A stretch of 64,000 bases of DNA. Source: Corydoras sp. C115 (taxonomy: Eukaryota; Chordata; Actinopteri; Siluriformes; Callichthyidae). Below the pieces are notes generated by a model. It did not search any database. It was not told the DNA's origin and worked only from the letters and a program-made list of their open reading frames with translations. The stretch lies in the NCBI GenBank assembly GCA_019802505.1, contig JAFMOC010000227.1, positions 195,001 through 259,000 on the forward strand. The letters run 5' to 3'. Of this stretch, positions 44,893 through 56,529 are shown one piece after another. Position numbers and translations under genes: made by a program. The stretch's first letter is position 1; every line of letters begins with the position of its first letter.

Positions 44893-45246
44893 AGGGGCGG
44901 CATGGTGGCTTAGTGGTTGGCATGTTCTCCTCTCAGCATTAGGGATTCCCGGTTCAAATCCCAATCTGGGTGGAGTTTACATGTTCTCCCCGTGTCTGCG
45001 TGGGTTTCCTCCGGTTTCCTCCCACAGTGCAAAAACATGGATCAAGTCAATTGAATTCTCCAAATTGCCCCATATAGAGTGTGTCTGTGTGTGTGAGTGT
45101 GTGATTGAGTGTGTGCCCAGCGATAGATTGGTGCCCTGTCCTGGGTGTATCTTCCCAGCACCCGAGACGTTCTCCCCTGGATGGGCATGGGGAACCCCCC
45201 CGCAACCCTAATAGAGGATAAAGCGGAAGATAATGAATAGATGGAT
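44893..45246 (+). mobile_element. V-SINE, full length
   Basis: Complete copy with an expanded gtgtgtgagtgtgtgattg segment. Confidence 0.9.
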
Positions 45247-45639
45247 AATATTTTAGACTTTTTAGGACATTTTCCTATTTCAAGAAATCTTAGTGAAATG
45301 AATTTAATCGCAGACGATTTTACTTCATTAATGTCAATTGTTTCTTGATTTGTGGATATTTTTCTCAGATTTGTTGCAGTGCACTTCACTTCTTTTTTAA
45401 AATTAATTGTTCCGATTGAAGGGAAGATTAAAGGTAAATGTAAATCCAAAACGAGTGATTACATCACAGAATCCCGGCTTCATAACAATGTGTTCGATTT
45501 ATCTCCGCTGTATAATAAATTAAAACAAAACAAAAAAAAAAACTTGGGGGAATAAAGACGTGCTAAAACCGATGAGACTCGTGTATTGACACGTGTATCG
45601 GTTCCCACCTCGACATCACGACCGCAATCATTCACAGCT
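45247..45639. other. AT-rich unassigned sequence
   Basis: No gene or repeat recognised. Confidence 0.45.
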
Positions 45640-46170
45640 CGTTCGAATGCAGCTTTAGTCTGAGCTCATTACTCTGAACCGCCGCCGCCGCCGCCGCGTC
45701 CCGACTGCTTTCACCACTTTATCGCCTCGTCACTTTGCCCATGGATGTCTTAGAGATTTGGCTTAAGGCCTTTCAAAAGCTTCGCATGCCATCAAGTCAG
45801 CGTCGGCGCATTGAATGGCGACGAGCCGAACGAGCCTCGAGGTCTCCACGTCTCGTTTCCCGACGCGCGTTCGCCTGACAGAGACGGGGACGAGTGCGGC
45901 CGGAGGGCGTCGGCGGGGGGCGACGGCGGCTCCAGCGCAGCCTGCTTGTGAGAGCGTGAGGCGGCGGAGTGAGGCGAGGCGGCGGAGTGAGGCGGGACGG
46001 CGCATTCTTCACTTTTAATTGAGTGTCAAGAGCAGCTCGGAGATTAAGGACGCTCAAATCGCTCAGATAAAGCCGGGCCTCGCCGCTGATGCTTTATTTG
46101 TTATTGATATTTACGCCGTGTCATATTTCCCCTCAGGGATTAAAGCTTAAAGCGAGTGGCTTAGTGGCAC
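45640..46170. promoter_or_regulatory. Candidate conserved non-coding element, CpG-rich
   Basis: Includes a (CCG)n run at about 45681-45696, a CpG-rich block, and then a smooth segment (46010-46150) with tttatttgttattgatattt-type SOX/forkhead-like cores. No coding domain is visible. Confidence 0.35.
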
Positions 46171-46682
46171 TGCGAGGGCCCCGGAAAATCTGCTGCGCCC
46201 CCCTCTGTACCCCCCTGTTACACTAAATCCCAGCTTCATCTGATGTCTCTTTTCGCCGTTTAGTGACGACGGACCACTGCGGTTTGTTTTTGTTTTTTTG
46301 TTTTTAAAGCTGCGTTGTGTTTGCGTCTCTGTGCTTCTGTTTTTTTATTAACATTTCCATCATTCATATACAAACTACAAGCAAATTATATAACTTCATC
46401 ATAATTCAGGGTAAAAAGACAGGTTTAATATTCTGAATCGGCGTTCCAATTCATCACAACTCCTTTCTGAGAGGTTTTTTAATATTTTTTAAACCAGGGC
46501 TCCAGTTTAGGCGCAAATTTTACACTTAGAGAGGTCAAATAAATAAATTCAATAAAACCAGCGAATAAAACCAGTAAGCACCTGGAAGGCCCAAATTTAG
46601 GCTGCTTTAATTCACTGAAGACAAAAAGGTTCCAGGAGGTTCCAATAAAGGTTCTGGAGCACGGGGAACCAAAGGTTCTGGT
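46171..46682. other. Unassigned sequence
   Basis: No gene or recognised repeat. Confidence 0.45.
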
Positions 46683-48088
46683 TTGGTTCCCCGTGCCCAA
46701 CCAGGTAGAACGTTTCAGGGTTTCAGGCGCTGGGCAGATACACCCAGGACAGGGCACAAACTCACACTCACACACACATACACACTATATGGGGCAATTT
46801 CGAGCATTCAATTTACCTTGAATACATGTTTTTGGACTGTGGGAGGACACCAGAGAACCCGGAGGAAACCTATGCGGACATGGGGAGAACATGGAAGCTT
46901 CACCCAGATTGGGATTGGAACCTGGAATCCCCAGCGCTGAGAGGAGAACATGCTAAACCACTAACCCACATTGTTAGGTTTATAGCGTTGTGTCTTAAAT
47001 CCATTCAGAGTAACAGTTCCTAACAGACACTAAGTGGCTAAGTGATTAGTATGTTCTCCTCTCAGCGCCGGGGATCCAGGTTCGAACATGGAAACTCCCA
47101 TTTTTCCCACCCAGATTGGGATTGGAACCTGGAATCCCCAGCACTGGGAGGAGAACATGCCAACCACCAAGCCACATTAAACATGAAAACTCCACCCAGA
47201 TTGGGATTGGAACCTGGAATTCCCAGCTCTGGGAGGAGAACATGCCAACCACCAAGCCACATTATTAGGTTTATAGCGTTGTGTCTTAAATCCGTTCAGA
47301 GTAACAGTTCCTAACAGACACTAAGTGGCTTAGTGGTTAGTATGTTCTCCTCTCAGCGCTGAGGATTCGAACATAGAAACTCCGGCCAGATTGGGATTGA
47401 AACCCGGAAACCCCAGCACTGAGAGGAGAACATGCCAACCACTAACCCACATTGTTTGGTTTATAGCGTTGTGTCTTAAATGCGTTCAGAGTAACAGTTC
47501 CTAACACACGCTGGGAGGAGAACATGACAACCACCAAGCCACATTAAACATGAAAACTCCACCTAGATTGGGATTGGAACCTGGAATCCCCAGCGCTGGG
47601 AGGAGAACATGGCAACCACCAAGCCACATTAAACATGAAAACTCCACCTAGATTGGGATTGGAACCTGGAATCCCCAGCGCTGGGAGGAGAACATGGCAA
47701 CCACCAAGCCACATTAAACATGGAAACTCCACCCAGATTGGGATTGGAACCTGGAATCCCCAGCGCTGGGAGGAGAACATGGCAACCACCAAGCCACATT
47801 AAACATGGAAACTCCACCCAGATTGGGATTGGAACCTGGAATCCCCAGCGCTGGAAGGAGAACATGCCAACCACTAACCCACATTATTAGGTTTATAGCG
47901 TTGTGTCTTAAATCCGTTCAGAGTAACAGTTCCTAACAAACACCAAGTGGCTAAGTGATTAGTATGTTCTCCTCTCAGCGCTGGGGATCCAGGTTCGAAC
48001 ATGAAAACTCCACCCAGATTGGGATTGGAACCTGGAATCCCCAGCGCTGGGAGGAGAACATGCCAACCACCAAGCCACCGTGTCCGCC
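46683..48088 (-). repeat. V-SINE-derived tandem array of head segments
   Basis: A divergent minus V-SINE (46683-46970) is followed by repeated pieces. Four copies of gtttatagcgttgtgtctta with its flank lie near 46979, 47270, 47459 and 47890. Between 47540 and 47880, about four 84-bp units consist of the SINE head (ggaacctggaatccccagcg plus gaggagaacatgg) and ccaagccacattaaacatg. It is a minisatellite built from the tRNA-like promoter part of the SINE. Confidence 0.88.
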
Positions 48089-48229
48089 AAAGGACGTCAT
48101 CGTTGGTTTTAATGATCCAATCAAATTAAAAGTAAAGTTTCATTTGGATTCGAACCAAACGAACGAACAGCTGAACAGGTGCGCGTTCCTCTCTCTCTTT
48201 ATTTGATTTTTAAGTATTTTTTCCGCGTA

Positions 48230-48840
48230 GCCTCCGGATCGGAGACAAACAGGACGTGATCTCGGCGGAGGTTCTAGCGAGCGGGATGTTCCGTCTGATC
48301 GTGGTTAATAACGAATCGATCGCTCATCCCGCCGCAACTTAGAAACTTGACAGCGCGAGACGCCGGCACAACCTACGTCTTCCTCCCTCCCTCCCTCCCC
48401 TCGCCGTCTCTCCCCTCCGCGGCGCTGCGAGTCTGTCGGGCTGACAGACAGCTCACGCTCTGGTGGCATCTGCCTGCTGCTCTGCAGCTCGCCTGCGCGA
48501 TCCACCCTCCGCGGCTCCAACACTTCGTCGTCTCTTCGTCGTCCTGCTCTCCCTTCAGAACGCGCAGCTTGCGTGCCAACTCGCTGCCTCTATTAACTCG
48601 CGTACCATCTTATGTACTGCCAAAGCAGATTGTGTTTGGAGGGCAGGCAATTAAGCGGGAGGGGGAAAAAAATAATAAATAAATCGCAGCACAATTTTGG
48701 CTGCAATATTTACGAAAACGGCGGCGCTTAAGCGAAGGAACATGACAAAGTCAACGCCGTGGAGAATAATGATGGAGTGCTGAGATTTACTGGGAAGGGA
48801 AAGCTGGCACATTCCTAATTACGCAGGGCCAAATGTCAAG
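48230..48840. promoter_or_regulatory. Candidate conserved non-coding element
   Basis: Repeat-poor. The 3' part (48590-48840) has cattcctaattacgcagg, gaacatgacaaagtcaac and ggcaattaagcggg with no open frame, which fits a developmental enhancer. The upstream part is CpG-rich. Confidence 0.35.
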
Positions 48841-49254
48841 CCTGCTCGTTGTCAACGTATTTAGTTGGTGGTTCTCCACCAGCACCACCACAACACCACC
48901 ACCACCAGCACCCAGCAGCAGCAAGTTTAGCCCATGGTTTTGCAAATCTAATTATAAGTCATCTAAGTGTTCCGCTGAAGCACTTCAGACGATTCCTGAA
49001 TGGAACCTGGATTCGTATTGGACCGGCGGTCCTGCAGAACGTCCTCGATGGACTTCTATAGCTTTACATGGCTGTTCTACACTGTTGATGCTGCCCCCCC
49101 CCCCACTCAAGGAGGATGAGTCTTGGTCCTCACAAGGTTTCATCCCTAAAATAACACATCAGGGAGTTTTGTCTTGCCGCTGTCGCTTTGTCTTGCTCTT
49201 TGGGCAAGAGGCTTATAAAAGGCTTACAAAATTGTAAACTATTAGCATAAAGTG

Positions 49255-49560
49255 GCGGCACGGTGGCTTAGTGGTTAGCACCATCTGGGTGGAGTTTTCA
49301 TGTTCTCCCCGTGTCGGTGTGGGTTTCCTCCGGGTTCTCCGGTTTCCTCCCACAGTCCAAAAACATGGATCAAGTCAATTGAATTCTCAAAATTGCCATA
49401 TAGAGTGTGTCTGTGTGAGTGAGTGTGTGTCCAGTGATGGATTGGTGTCCTGTCCTGGGTCTATCTGCCTAGCGCCTGAGATGTTCTCCCCTGGATGGGC
49501 ATGGGGAACCCCACCGCAACCCTAATAGAGGATAAAGTGGGAGATAATGAATGAATGAAT
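49255..49560 (+). mobile_element. V-SINE with partial head deletion
   Basis: The B-box region is lost (gttagcaccatctggg). The rest is complete to the (ATGA)n tail. Confidence 0.88.
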
Positions 49561-49563
49561 TAT

Positions 49564-49601
49564 TATATAGTGTATGTGTGTCAAACACACACATACACTA
49601 T
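49564..49601. repeat. Perfect 16-bp-arm hairpin (first of two)
   Basis: tatagtgtatgtgtgt pairs with acacacatacactata across a 5-nt loop. An identical hairpin lies at 49887-49924. Confidence 0.9.
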
Positions 49602-49886
49602 ATGGGGCAATTATATATGGGGCAATTGCTTTGTGACGATGTACTATTGTAAAAAGCGCTCAATTGCAAGTGTTAAATACGGGTCACATGATCATCACAC
49701 AATTTGTACATGGCTGTTCTACACTGTTGATACTGCCCCCCCGCTCAGGGAGGATGAGTCTAGGTCCTCACGAGGTTTCATCCTTAAAATAAAAACACAA
49801 CAGGGAGTTTTGTCTTGCCGCTGTCGCTTTGTCTTGTTCTTTGGGCAAGAGGCTTATAAAAGGCTTATAAAATTGTAAACTATTAT

Positions 49887-49924
49887 TATATAGTGTATGT
49901 GTGTCAAACACACACATACACTAT
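49887..49924. repeat. Perfect 16-bp-arm hairpin (second copy)
   Basis: Same sequence and same following atggggcaattatatatggg as the first copy, 323 bp upstream. Confidence 0.9.
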
Positions 49925-50040
49925 ATGGGGCAATTATATATGGGGCAATTGCATTGTGACAATGTACTATTGTAAAAAGCGCTCAATTACAAGTGTTAAA
50001 TACGGGTCACATGTATTTATCACATGTGGCATCATCACAT

Positions 50041-50389
50041 GTGGCACGGTGGCTTAGTGGTTAGCACGTTCGCCTCTCAGCGCTAGGGATTCCCGGTTCG
50101 AATCCCCAATTGGGTGGAGTTTCCATGTTCTCCCCGTGTCTGCGTGGGTTTCCTCCGGGTTCTCCGGTTTCCTCCCACAGTCCAAAAACATGGATCAAGT
50201 CAATTGAATTCTCCAAATTGCCTCATATAGAGTGTGTCTGTGTGAGTGAGTGTGTGTCCAGTGATAGATTGGTGTCCTGTCCTGGGTGTATCTGCCCAGC
50301 GCCCGAGATGTTCTCCCCTGGATGGGCATGGGGAACCCCACCGCGACCCTAATAGAGGATAAAGCGGGAGATAATGAATGAATAAATGA
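50041..50389 (+). mobile_element. V-SINE, full length
   Basis: The copy starts tggcacggtggcttag. Its tail joins tcatcacacaatctgtacat of the array unit. The flank has catcacatgtggcatcatca. Confidence 0.9.
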
Positions 50390-50745
50390 TCATCACACAA
50401 TCTGTACATGGCTATTCTGCATTGTTGATACTGCTCCCCCGCTCAAGGAGGTTAAGTCTTGCTTCTCACAAGGTTTCAACCTTAAAAGAACAATACAACA
50501 GGAGGTTTTGTCTTGCCGCTGTCTCTTCGTCTTGCTTTTTGGGGGTTTAAAGGTTTATAACTCTAAAGCTGCTTTGTGACGATGTACTATTGTAAAAAGC
50601 GCTCAATTGCAACTGTTAAACACTGGTCACATGATCATCACACAATCTGTATATGGCTATTCTGCATTGTTGATACTGCCCCCCCGCTCAAGGAGGATGA
50701 GTCTCGGTCCTCACAAGGTTTCATCCTCAAAATAACAACACAACA

Positions 50746-51088
50746 GGGTGGCTTAGTGGTTTAGCACGTTCACCTCTCAGCGCTAGGGATTCCCGGTTCA
50801 AATCCCCATCTGGGTGGAGTTTCCATGTTCTCCCCGTGTCTGCGTGGGTTTCCTCCGGGTTCTCCGGTTTCCTCCCACAGTCCAAAAACATGGATCAAGT
50901 CAATTGAGTTCTCCAAATTGCCCCATATAGAGTGTGTCTGTGTGAGTGAGTGTGTGTCCAGTGATAGATTGGTGTCCCGTCCTGGGTGTATCTGCCCAGC
51001 GCCCGAGATGTTCTCCCCTGGATGGGCATGGGGAACCCCACCGCGACCCTAATAGAGGATAAAGCGGGAGACAATGAATGAATGAATG
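50746..51088 (+). mobile_element. V-SINE, nearly full length
   Basis: The head begins ggtggcttagtggttt, with an (ATGA)n tail. It is highly similar to 50041-50389 and has the same 3' junction, so the pair probably arose by array duplication rather than two insertions. Confidence 0.9.
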
Positions 51089-51349
51089 ATCATCACACAA
51101 TCTGTATATGGCTATTCTGCATTGTTGATACTGCCCCCCCGCTCAAGGACGATGAGTCTCGGTCCTCACAAGGTTTCATCCTTAAAATAACAACACAACA
51201 GAGAGTTTTGTCTTGCCGCTGTCTCTTCGTCTTGCTTTTTGGGGGTTTAAAGGTTAATAACTCTGTAAAGCTGCTTTGTGACGATGTACTATTGTAAAAA
51301 ACACATTATAAATAAATAACTTGAACTAACTTGAAGCGCTCCGCGTCTC

Positions 51350-51660
51350 CTCCACCGGCTCGGTGGAGACTTTCAGCGGCGGCGAAGATGAATGTGGAAG
51401 TGGAGATGACCGCAGTTTATTTGTTTTGCGAGGCGGCACGCGGAGATAAGAGGATTAGAGCCGTGTGGCCGGAGAGACGCTAAATTAGTTCAGGGTGACG
51501 CCTCTGTAATTTGGCTTGTAATATCACCATGCCCTCATCGCCTCCTCGCGAGAGGGATCACCTGGAGCCTCCTAATTACGTACCAGACACCCAGATGAGA
51601 TCTTACGCTCACAGCTGTTATGGAGACCACGGACAGGACAGACGACCTCACTCGGGGTTT
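51350..51660. promoter_or_regulatory. Candidate conserved non-coding element
   Basis: Repeat-free, with cgctaaattagttc, cctcctaattacgtacc, gcagtttatttgttttgc and gtaatttggcttgtaatatc. There is no recognisable protein. The call rests on motif density and smooth composition. Confidence 0.4.
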
Positions 51661-51668
51661 AGCAACTG

Positions 51669-51703
<35 letters not shown>

Positions 51704-51833
51704 GAGGCTGTGCGGGGGCTTGTGCTTGGCAGGAGCCAGGCGTTGCGGTTGCGTTAGCAGTGCTGCAGATGGTGAGCACTCTGAGCTGAAGGTGAGAGAA
51801 TTGTGTCTGTGTGTGTTTTAGCGTGTGTGTGTA

Positions 51834-51873
<40 letters not shown>

Positions 51874-52075
51874 GTTGGCGGGCCACGCTGTGCCAGAGAG
51901 AGCAGGCAGGCGTCGGCGGCGTGATACTGATACCGCGCCGCCGCTTTGCTCCGGGCCCCGCCGGCACCCTGCGACTTGGCTGGGGGACAAACGAGGCCTG
52001 CGTAGGCACCAGATACACCAATCCGCACGTCGGCTGCCCGCGCTCGTGTGTGTGTGTGTGTGTGTGTGTTCGGGC
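51661..52075. repeat. Three (TG)n tracts in a GC-rich segment
   Basis: TG runs at about 51671-51700, 51825-51868 and 52047-52070, separated by CpG-rich unique sequence. Open frames across them are repeat artefacts. Confidence 0.85.
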
Positions 52076-52698
52076 GATCGCGTGACACACGCTCCGCCTC
52101 ACCTGTCACCTGCCCGTGATGGAGCTGACGGGCAAGGCTGCTGAAGCCGAAGCACGAGCGGCGCCTCCCCCCCCCCAGAGTTAAAACCGGAGATTTGCAC
52201 CGCGAGACACTTGGCGAGCGCCGGTCTGTCAATCTCACGGCGTCGCCAGATCACAGGAACTTTACTCCCCAGACTTACAGATAAAAGTTGGATATGTTTT
52301 TTATGAAGAGGACGAACTTCGGAGGAACTCTGCGGTCTGTCTCGTCTCTCTGCTCGTCTCTGATTGACGGCAGGAGGACGGTGCAGCAGTTAGTACCGCC
52401 GCCGCCCCACAGCGCGGAGGTCCTGGGTTTGATGCCGGGGTGGGTAAGGGGTAAAGACGGGCATCCCTTTAGATAGAGAGAGGTTCAGAGACCGCGAGGA
52501 CCTAAAACACAGGAACCAGGGCTGCAGAGAACAGAATAAACGCTTCTTCATCCTCCTGAAATATGAAATCCACCAAAACACTACAACATCTACCTCATTC
52601 TACACTTATATACATAGTTTTTGCTATATTTCACAAAGCATATGAAGCTATGTTTATGTTTATATCATTTTATTTTACACTACATTTTATATATTTTA

Positions 52699-52700
<2 letters not shown>
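52076..52700. other. Unassigned sequence
   Basis: Contains ggtgcagcagttagtaccgc, followed by ggtcctgggtttgatgccgg (52379-52442). This resembles a tRNA-like SINE head of another family but is too short to call. Confidence 0.4.
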
Positions 52701-53040
<340 letters not shown>

Positions 53041-53045
53041 ACATA

Positions 53046-53381
53046 CATCCATTATCTTCCACTTTCCTCTATTAGGGTTGCGGGGGGGGGGGGGGGGGGG
53101 TTCCCCATGCCCATCCAGGGGAGAACTTTTCGGGCAGATACACCCAGGACAGGACGCCAATCTGTCACTGGACACACACTCACTCACACACACGCACTCT
53201 ATATGGGGCAATTTGGAGAATTCAATTGACCTTGACCCATGTTTTTGGAATCTGGGTGGAAACTGGAGAACCCGGAGGAAACCCGCACGGACACGGGGAG
53301 AACATGCAAACTCCACCCAGATTGGGATTCGAACCGGAAATCTCCAGAGGAGAACATGCTAAACACTAAGACACTGTGCCG

Positions 53382-53382
<1 letters not shown>
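53046..53382 (-). mobile_element. V-SINE between TA arrays
   Basis: Reverse copy with a G run of about 20 at 53082-53100. (TA)n flanks it on both sides (52865-53035 and 53384-53435). Confidence 0.88.
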
Positions 53383-53441
<59 letters not shown>

Positions 53442-53486
53442 GTATATATAACTATAAATAATAGCTGTAATATTCTATATTATATT

Positions 53487-53716
53487 CCATCCATTATCTT
53501 ACGCTTTATCCTCTATTAGGGTCGGGTTGGCTCTATTGGGGGGGTTCTTCATGCCCATCCAGGGGAGAACGTTTCGGGCAGATACACCCTGGACAGGGCG
53601 GCCAAGCTATCACTGGGCACACACTCACACTCTATATGGGGCAATTTGGAGCATTCAATTGACCTTCATCCATGTTTTTGGACTGTGGGAGGAAACCGGA
53701 GAACCCGGAGGAAACT
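53487..53716 (-). mobile_element. V-SINE, head missing
   Basis: Tail to aacccggaggaaac, then AT-rich sequence. Confidence 0.85.
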
Positions 53717-54565
53717 ATATTATATTGATTGTTGTATATTCTGTATTAGATATTTATAATTGTTCATAATTGTATATTATATATTATATTTTACATATCG
53801 ATATCGTATTTATATCTTATTTTCCTTTAAAATGTAACTTTAACAGAACGGGGTAAACGGGGTCCCTGAGCCATAATTTCGTCTCTGTCTCACGTACCAC
53901 ATGCCATACAAAACATAATTCAACTTTCTTGTATCTTGAACCTGATGGCTTTCAGTCACCCGATGGAACCCGTTAAAGGAGTTCTACCAGAAGCCAAGGT
54001 TCTGACCCGAGCGACGTTCCGCAGGCGTGCCGCAGAGGCATCCAAATCCTGAACTTATCCCTGGCAGTGTGTTTACAGCCGTACCGACTCCATACAGTAA
54101 CTTTAACCTTCAGCGAGGAATGTAAAGGGGTTTTCAGGTCAGGGCCAGGTGGAGCACGTCGGTGGAGCACGTCGGTGGAGGACGCGGCGACGGCGTCGGC
54201 GTCACTTCACCGTCACAAAGAGGCTTTTTGAATCAGATTTGCTTTTCATTTCGATTCAATTTAAACGTTCGGCGTCCTTTTCTATTCCAGTTCCTTAAAC
54301 GTCATACATTAAACGCTGCGTTTTGTACCCCGGCTTTTCTTTTCTACCTTTATTCACCGAATGTCATGTTTTCTTTTATCTCTGCTGAACTGTTAACTGC
54401 GCTCCTGAATAAAAGCTACAAATATAATGACTTCTCGTCTTTTCTTTCTAAGGACCGGCGTTCGGCTTCGTTCGGGGAAAACATGTTTAAATACCGTCGA
54501 AAGGAAAACGCATAGCTGTGGCGTCTATTAAAAGCCCGTAAGCTGAACGATTTGCCACGAGTTAT
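53717..54565. other. Unassigned sequence
   Basis: AT-rich, then GC-mixed. Short direct repeat ggtggagcacgtc at 54150-54175. No gene is supported. Confidence 0.45.
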
Positions 54566-54908
54566 CCATCCATCCATTATCTTCCGCTTTATCCTCTATT
54601 AGGATCGCGGGGGGGTTCTACTTGCACATCCAGCGGAGAACGTTTTGGGCGCTGGGCAGATACACCCAGGACAGGACGCCAATCTATCACTGGACACACA
54701 CTCACTCACACAAACACACTCTATATGGGGCAATTTAGAGCATATAGTAGACCTTGATCCATGTTTTTGGACTGTGGGAGGAAACTGGAGAACCCTGAAA
54801 AAACCCACATGGAGAGAACATGCAAACTCCACCCAGGTCAGGATTCGAACCGGGAATCCCTAGTGCTGAGAGGAGAACATGCTTATCACTAAGCCACTGT
54901 GCTGCCCA
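54566..54908 (-). mobile_element. V-SINE, first of a tandem row of three
   Basis: Reverse copy with a core deletion. Its 3'-side flank cacgatgaggttatatcc recurs after the next copy. Confidence 0.88.
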
Positions 54909-54923
54909 CGATGAGGTTATATC

Positions 54924-55254
54924 CAACCATCCATTATCTTCCGCTTTGTCCTCTATTAGGGTAGCGAGGGGGTTCCCCATGCCCATCCAGGGGAGAACAT
55001 TTCAGACGCGGGGCAGATACACCCAGGACAGGGGGGCAATCTATCACTGGACACACACAGACACACTCTATATGGGGCAATTTGGAGAATTGAATTGACC
55101 TTGATCCATGTTTTTGGACTGTGGGAGGAAACTGGAGAACCCTGAGAAAACCCACAGAGACATGGAGAGAACATGCAAACTCCACTCGGATCAGGATTCG
55201 AACGGGGAATCCCCAGCGCTGAGAGAACATGCCAATCACTAAGCCACCGTGCCG
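54924..55254 (-). mobile_element. V-SINE, second of the tandem row
   Basis: Shares diagnostic changes with the first copy (ctggagaaccctgaaaaaac-type core, catgcaaactcc). Followed by cgacgaggttatatcc. Confidence 0.9.
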
Positions 55255-55267
55255 CACGCGACGAGGT

Positions 55268-55604
55268 TATATCCATCCATTATCTTCCGCTTTATCCTCC
55301 ATTAGGGTCACGGGGGGGTTCTCCATGCCCATCCAGGGGAGAACGTTTTGGGCGCTGGGCAGATACACCCAGGACAGGACGCCAATCTATCACTGGACAC
55401 ACACACTCACACACACACTCTATATGGGGCAATTTGGAGAATTCAATTGACTTTGATCCGTGTTTTTGGACTGTGGGAGGACACCGGAGAACCCGGAGGA
55501 AACCCACACGTACATGGGGAGAACATGGAAACTCCACCCGGATTGGGATTCGAACCGAGAATCTAGCTAGAACCTAGCGCTGAGAGGAGAACATGCTAAA
55601 CCAC
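55268..55604 (-). mobile_element. V-SINE, third of the row
   Basis: Reverse copy with a different core (normal gaacccggaggaaaccc). It ends at gctaaaccactt, joined to a partial + copy. Confidence 0.88.
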
Positions 55605-55780
55605 TTCCTCCCACAGTCCAAAAACATGGATCAAGGTCAATTGAGTTCTCCAAATTGCCCCATATAGAGTGCGTGTCTGTGTGTGTGTGACTGTGTGTAC
55701 AGTGATAGATTGGCGTCCTGTCCTGGGTGTATCTGCCCAGCGCCCGAGATGTTCTCTTCCCCCCCCCCCCCCCTAAAGTG
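55605..55780 (+). mobile_element. V-SINE 3' half, inverted junction
   Basis: Starts in the core at cctcccacagtcc and ends in a C run (55759-55773). Confidence 0.85.
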
Positions 55781-55924
55781 AACTTCAGTAACGCCCACAA
55801 AACAGCTGCACATCACCACCAGCCAACAAAATCTACCACCTGATCATGAATTCTGGATAATTACACACAAACCTTTTTTTTTTTTTTTTTTTACACAAAA
55901 TGTAAAGATACGTCATAAAGAGAC

Positions 55925-56125
55925 GAGTTGCTGAGTTTTGTGTCGAAAACCCGGACTAAGCCACATCCTCAACCTCCAACATCGGTGTCCGACCTCACGA
56001 GGCTGTTCTGAATAAATAAAGCATGGACTCCCATGGACACACACTTCCCGGAAAAGTGGAACTGATGTAATGAAAGCGCCGGTGGGTGTAACGTGCAGGT
56101 GTCCCAATACTTTAATTTCTTATAC
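55925..56125 (+). mobile_element. Tc1-like transposase 3' remnant
   Basis: ctccaacatcggtgtccgac, tggacacacacttcc and the end caggtgtcccaatacttt match the C-terminal coding end and terminus of fish Tc1-like elements. No intact frame. Confidence 0.6.
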
Positions 56126-56142
56126 CTACACCATATAAATAA

Positions 56143-56144
56143 AA

Positions 56145-56184
<40 letters not shown>
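56143..56184. repeat. (CA)n microsatellite
   Basis: About 20 CA repeats. A (TG)n of similar length lies at 56447-56492, so the 260 bp between them are flanked by an inverted repeat. Confidence 0.93.
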
Positions 56185-56188
<4 letters not shown>

Positions 56189-56194
56189 AGCATG

Positions 56195-56440
56195 GCGGAT
56201 AAGAAGTGGGTGCCGCGAGCAGCTTAGTGAAGCTCCTCAGCTCCTGTAATAACATTTGGAGATGTGAAGCTGCTAAATTAGCGAATCTGGACGGCGGTGA
56301 TTTTATTTGCGCGTGTCTGTGATGATGAAAGCAGCGAGTGATGAGCAAATTGTGTTTGCTTCTCGGTCGAGGCACTCCTCTCTCCAACACAGCATGATAT
56401 GAGATTAATCCCCTGACAACCTGCACAGCACACTTCAACT
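56195..56440. promoter_or_regulatory. Candidate conserved element between CA and TG tracts
   Basis: Repeat-free, with gctgctaaattagcgaatc, gatgagcaaattgtgtttgc and gagattaatcccctgac. No gene is recognised. Confidence 0.35.
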
Positions 56441-56444
56441 GCAC

Positions 56445-56496
<52 letters not shown>

Positions 56497-56529
56497 GGTT
56501 ATTCATATTTGTTACACTACCATTTTGCT

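Larger units (their letters stand above)
49040..51335 (+). repeat. Tandem array of a LINE-tail-like repeat with V-SINEs
   Basis: Five copies of a segment with catggctgttctacactgtt, ggaggatgagtctnggtcct, gttttgtcttgccgctgtc and (in most copies) gctttgtgacgatgtactat plus tgtaaaaagcgctc begin near 49055, 49690, 50388, 50633 and 51088. The last ends in ataaataacttgaactaact, the usual terminus of this fish repeat. V-SINEs lie at the unit borders. Confidence 0.85.
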
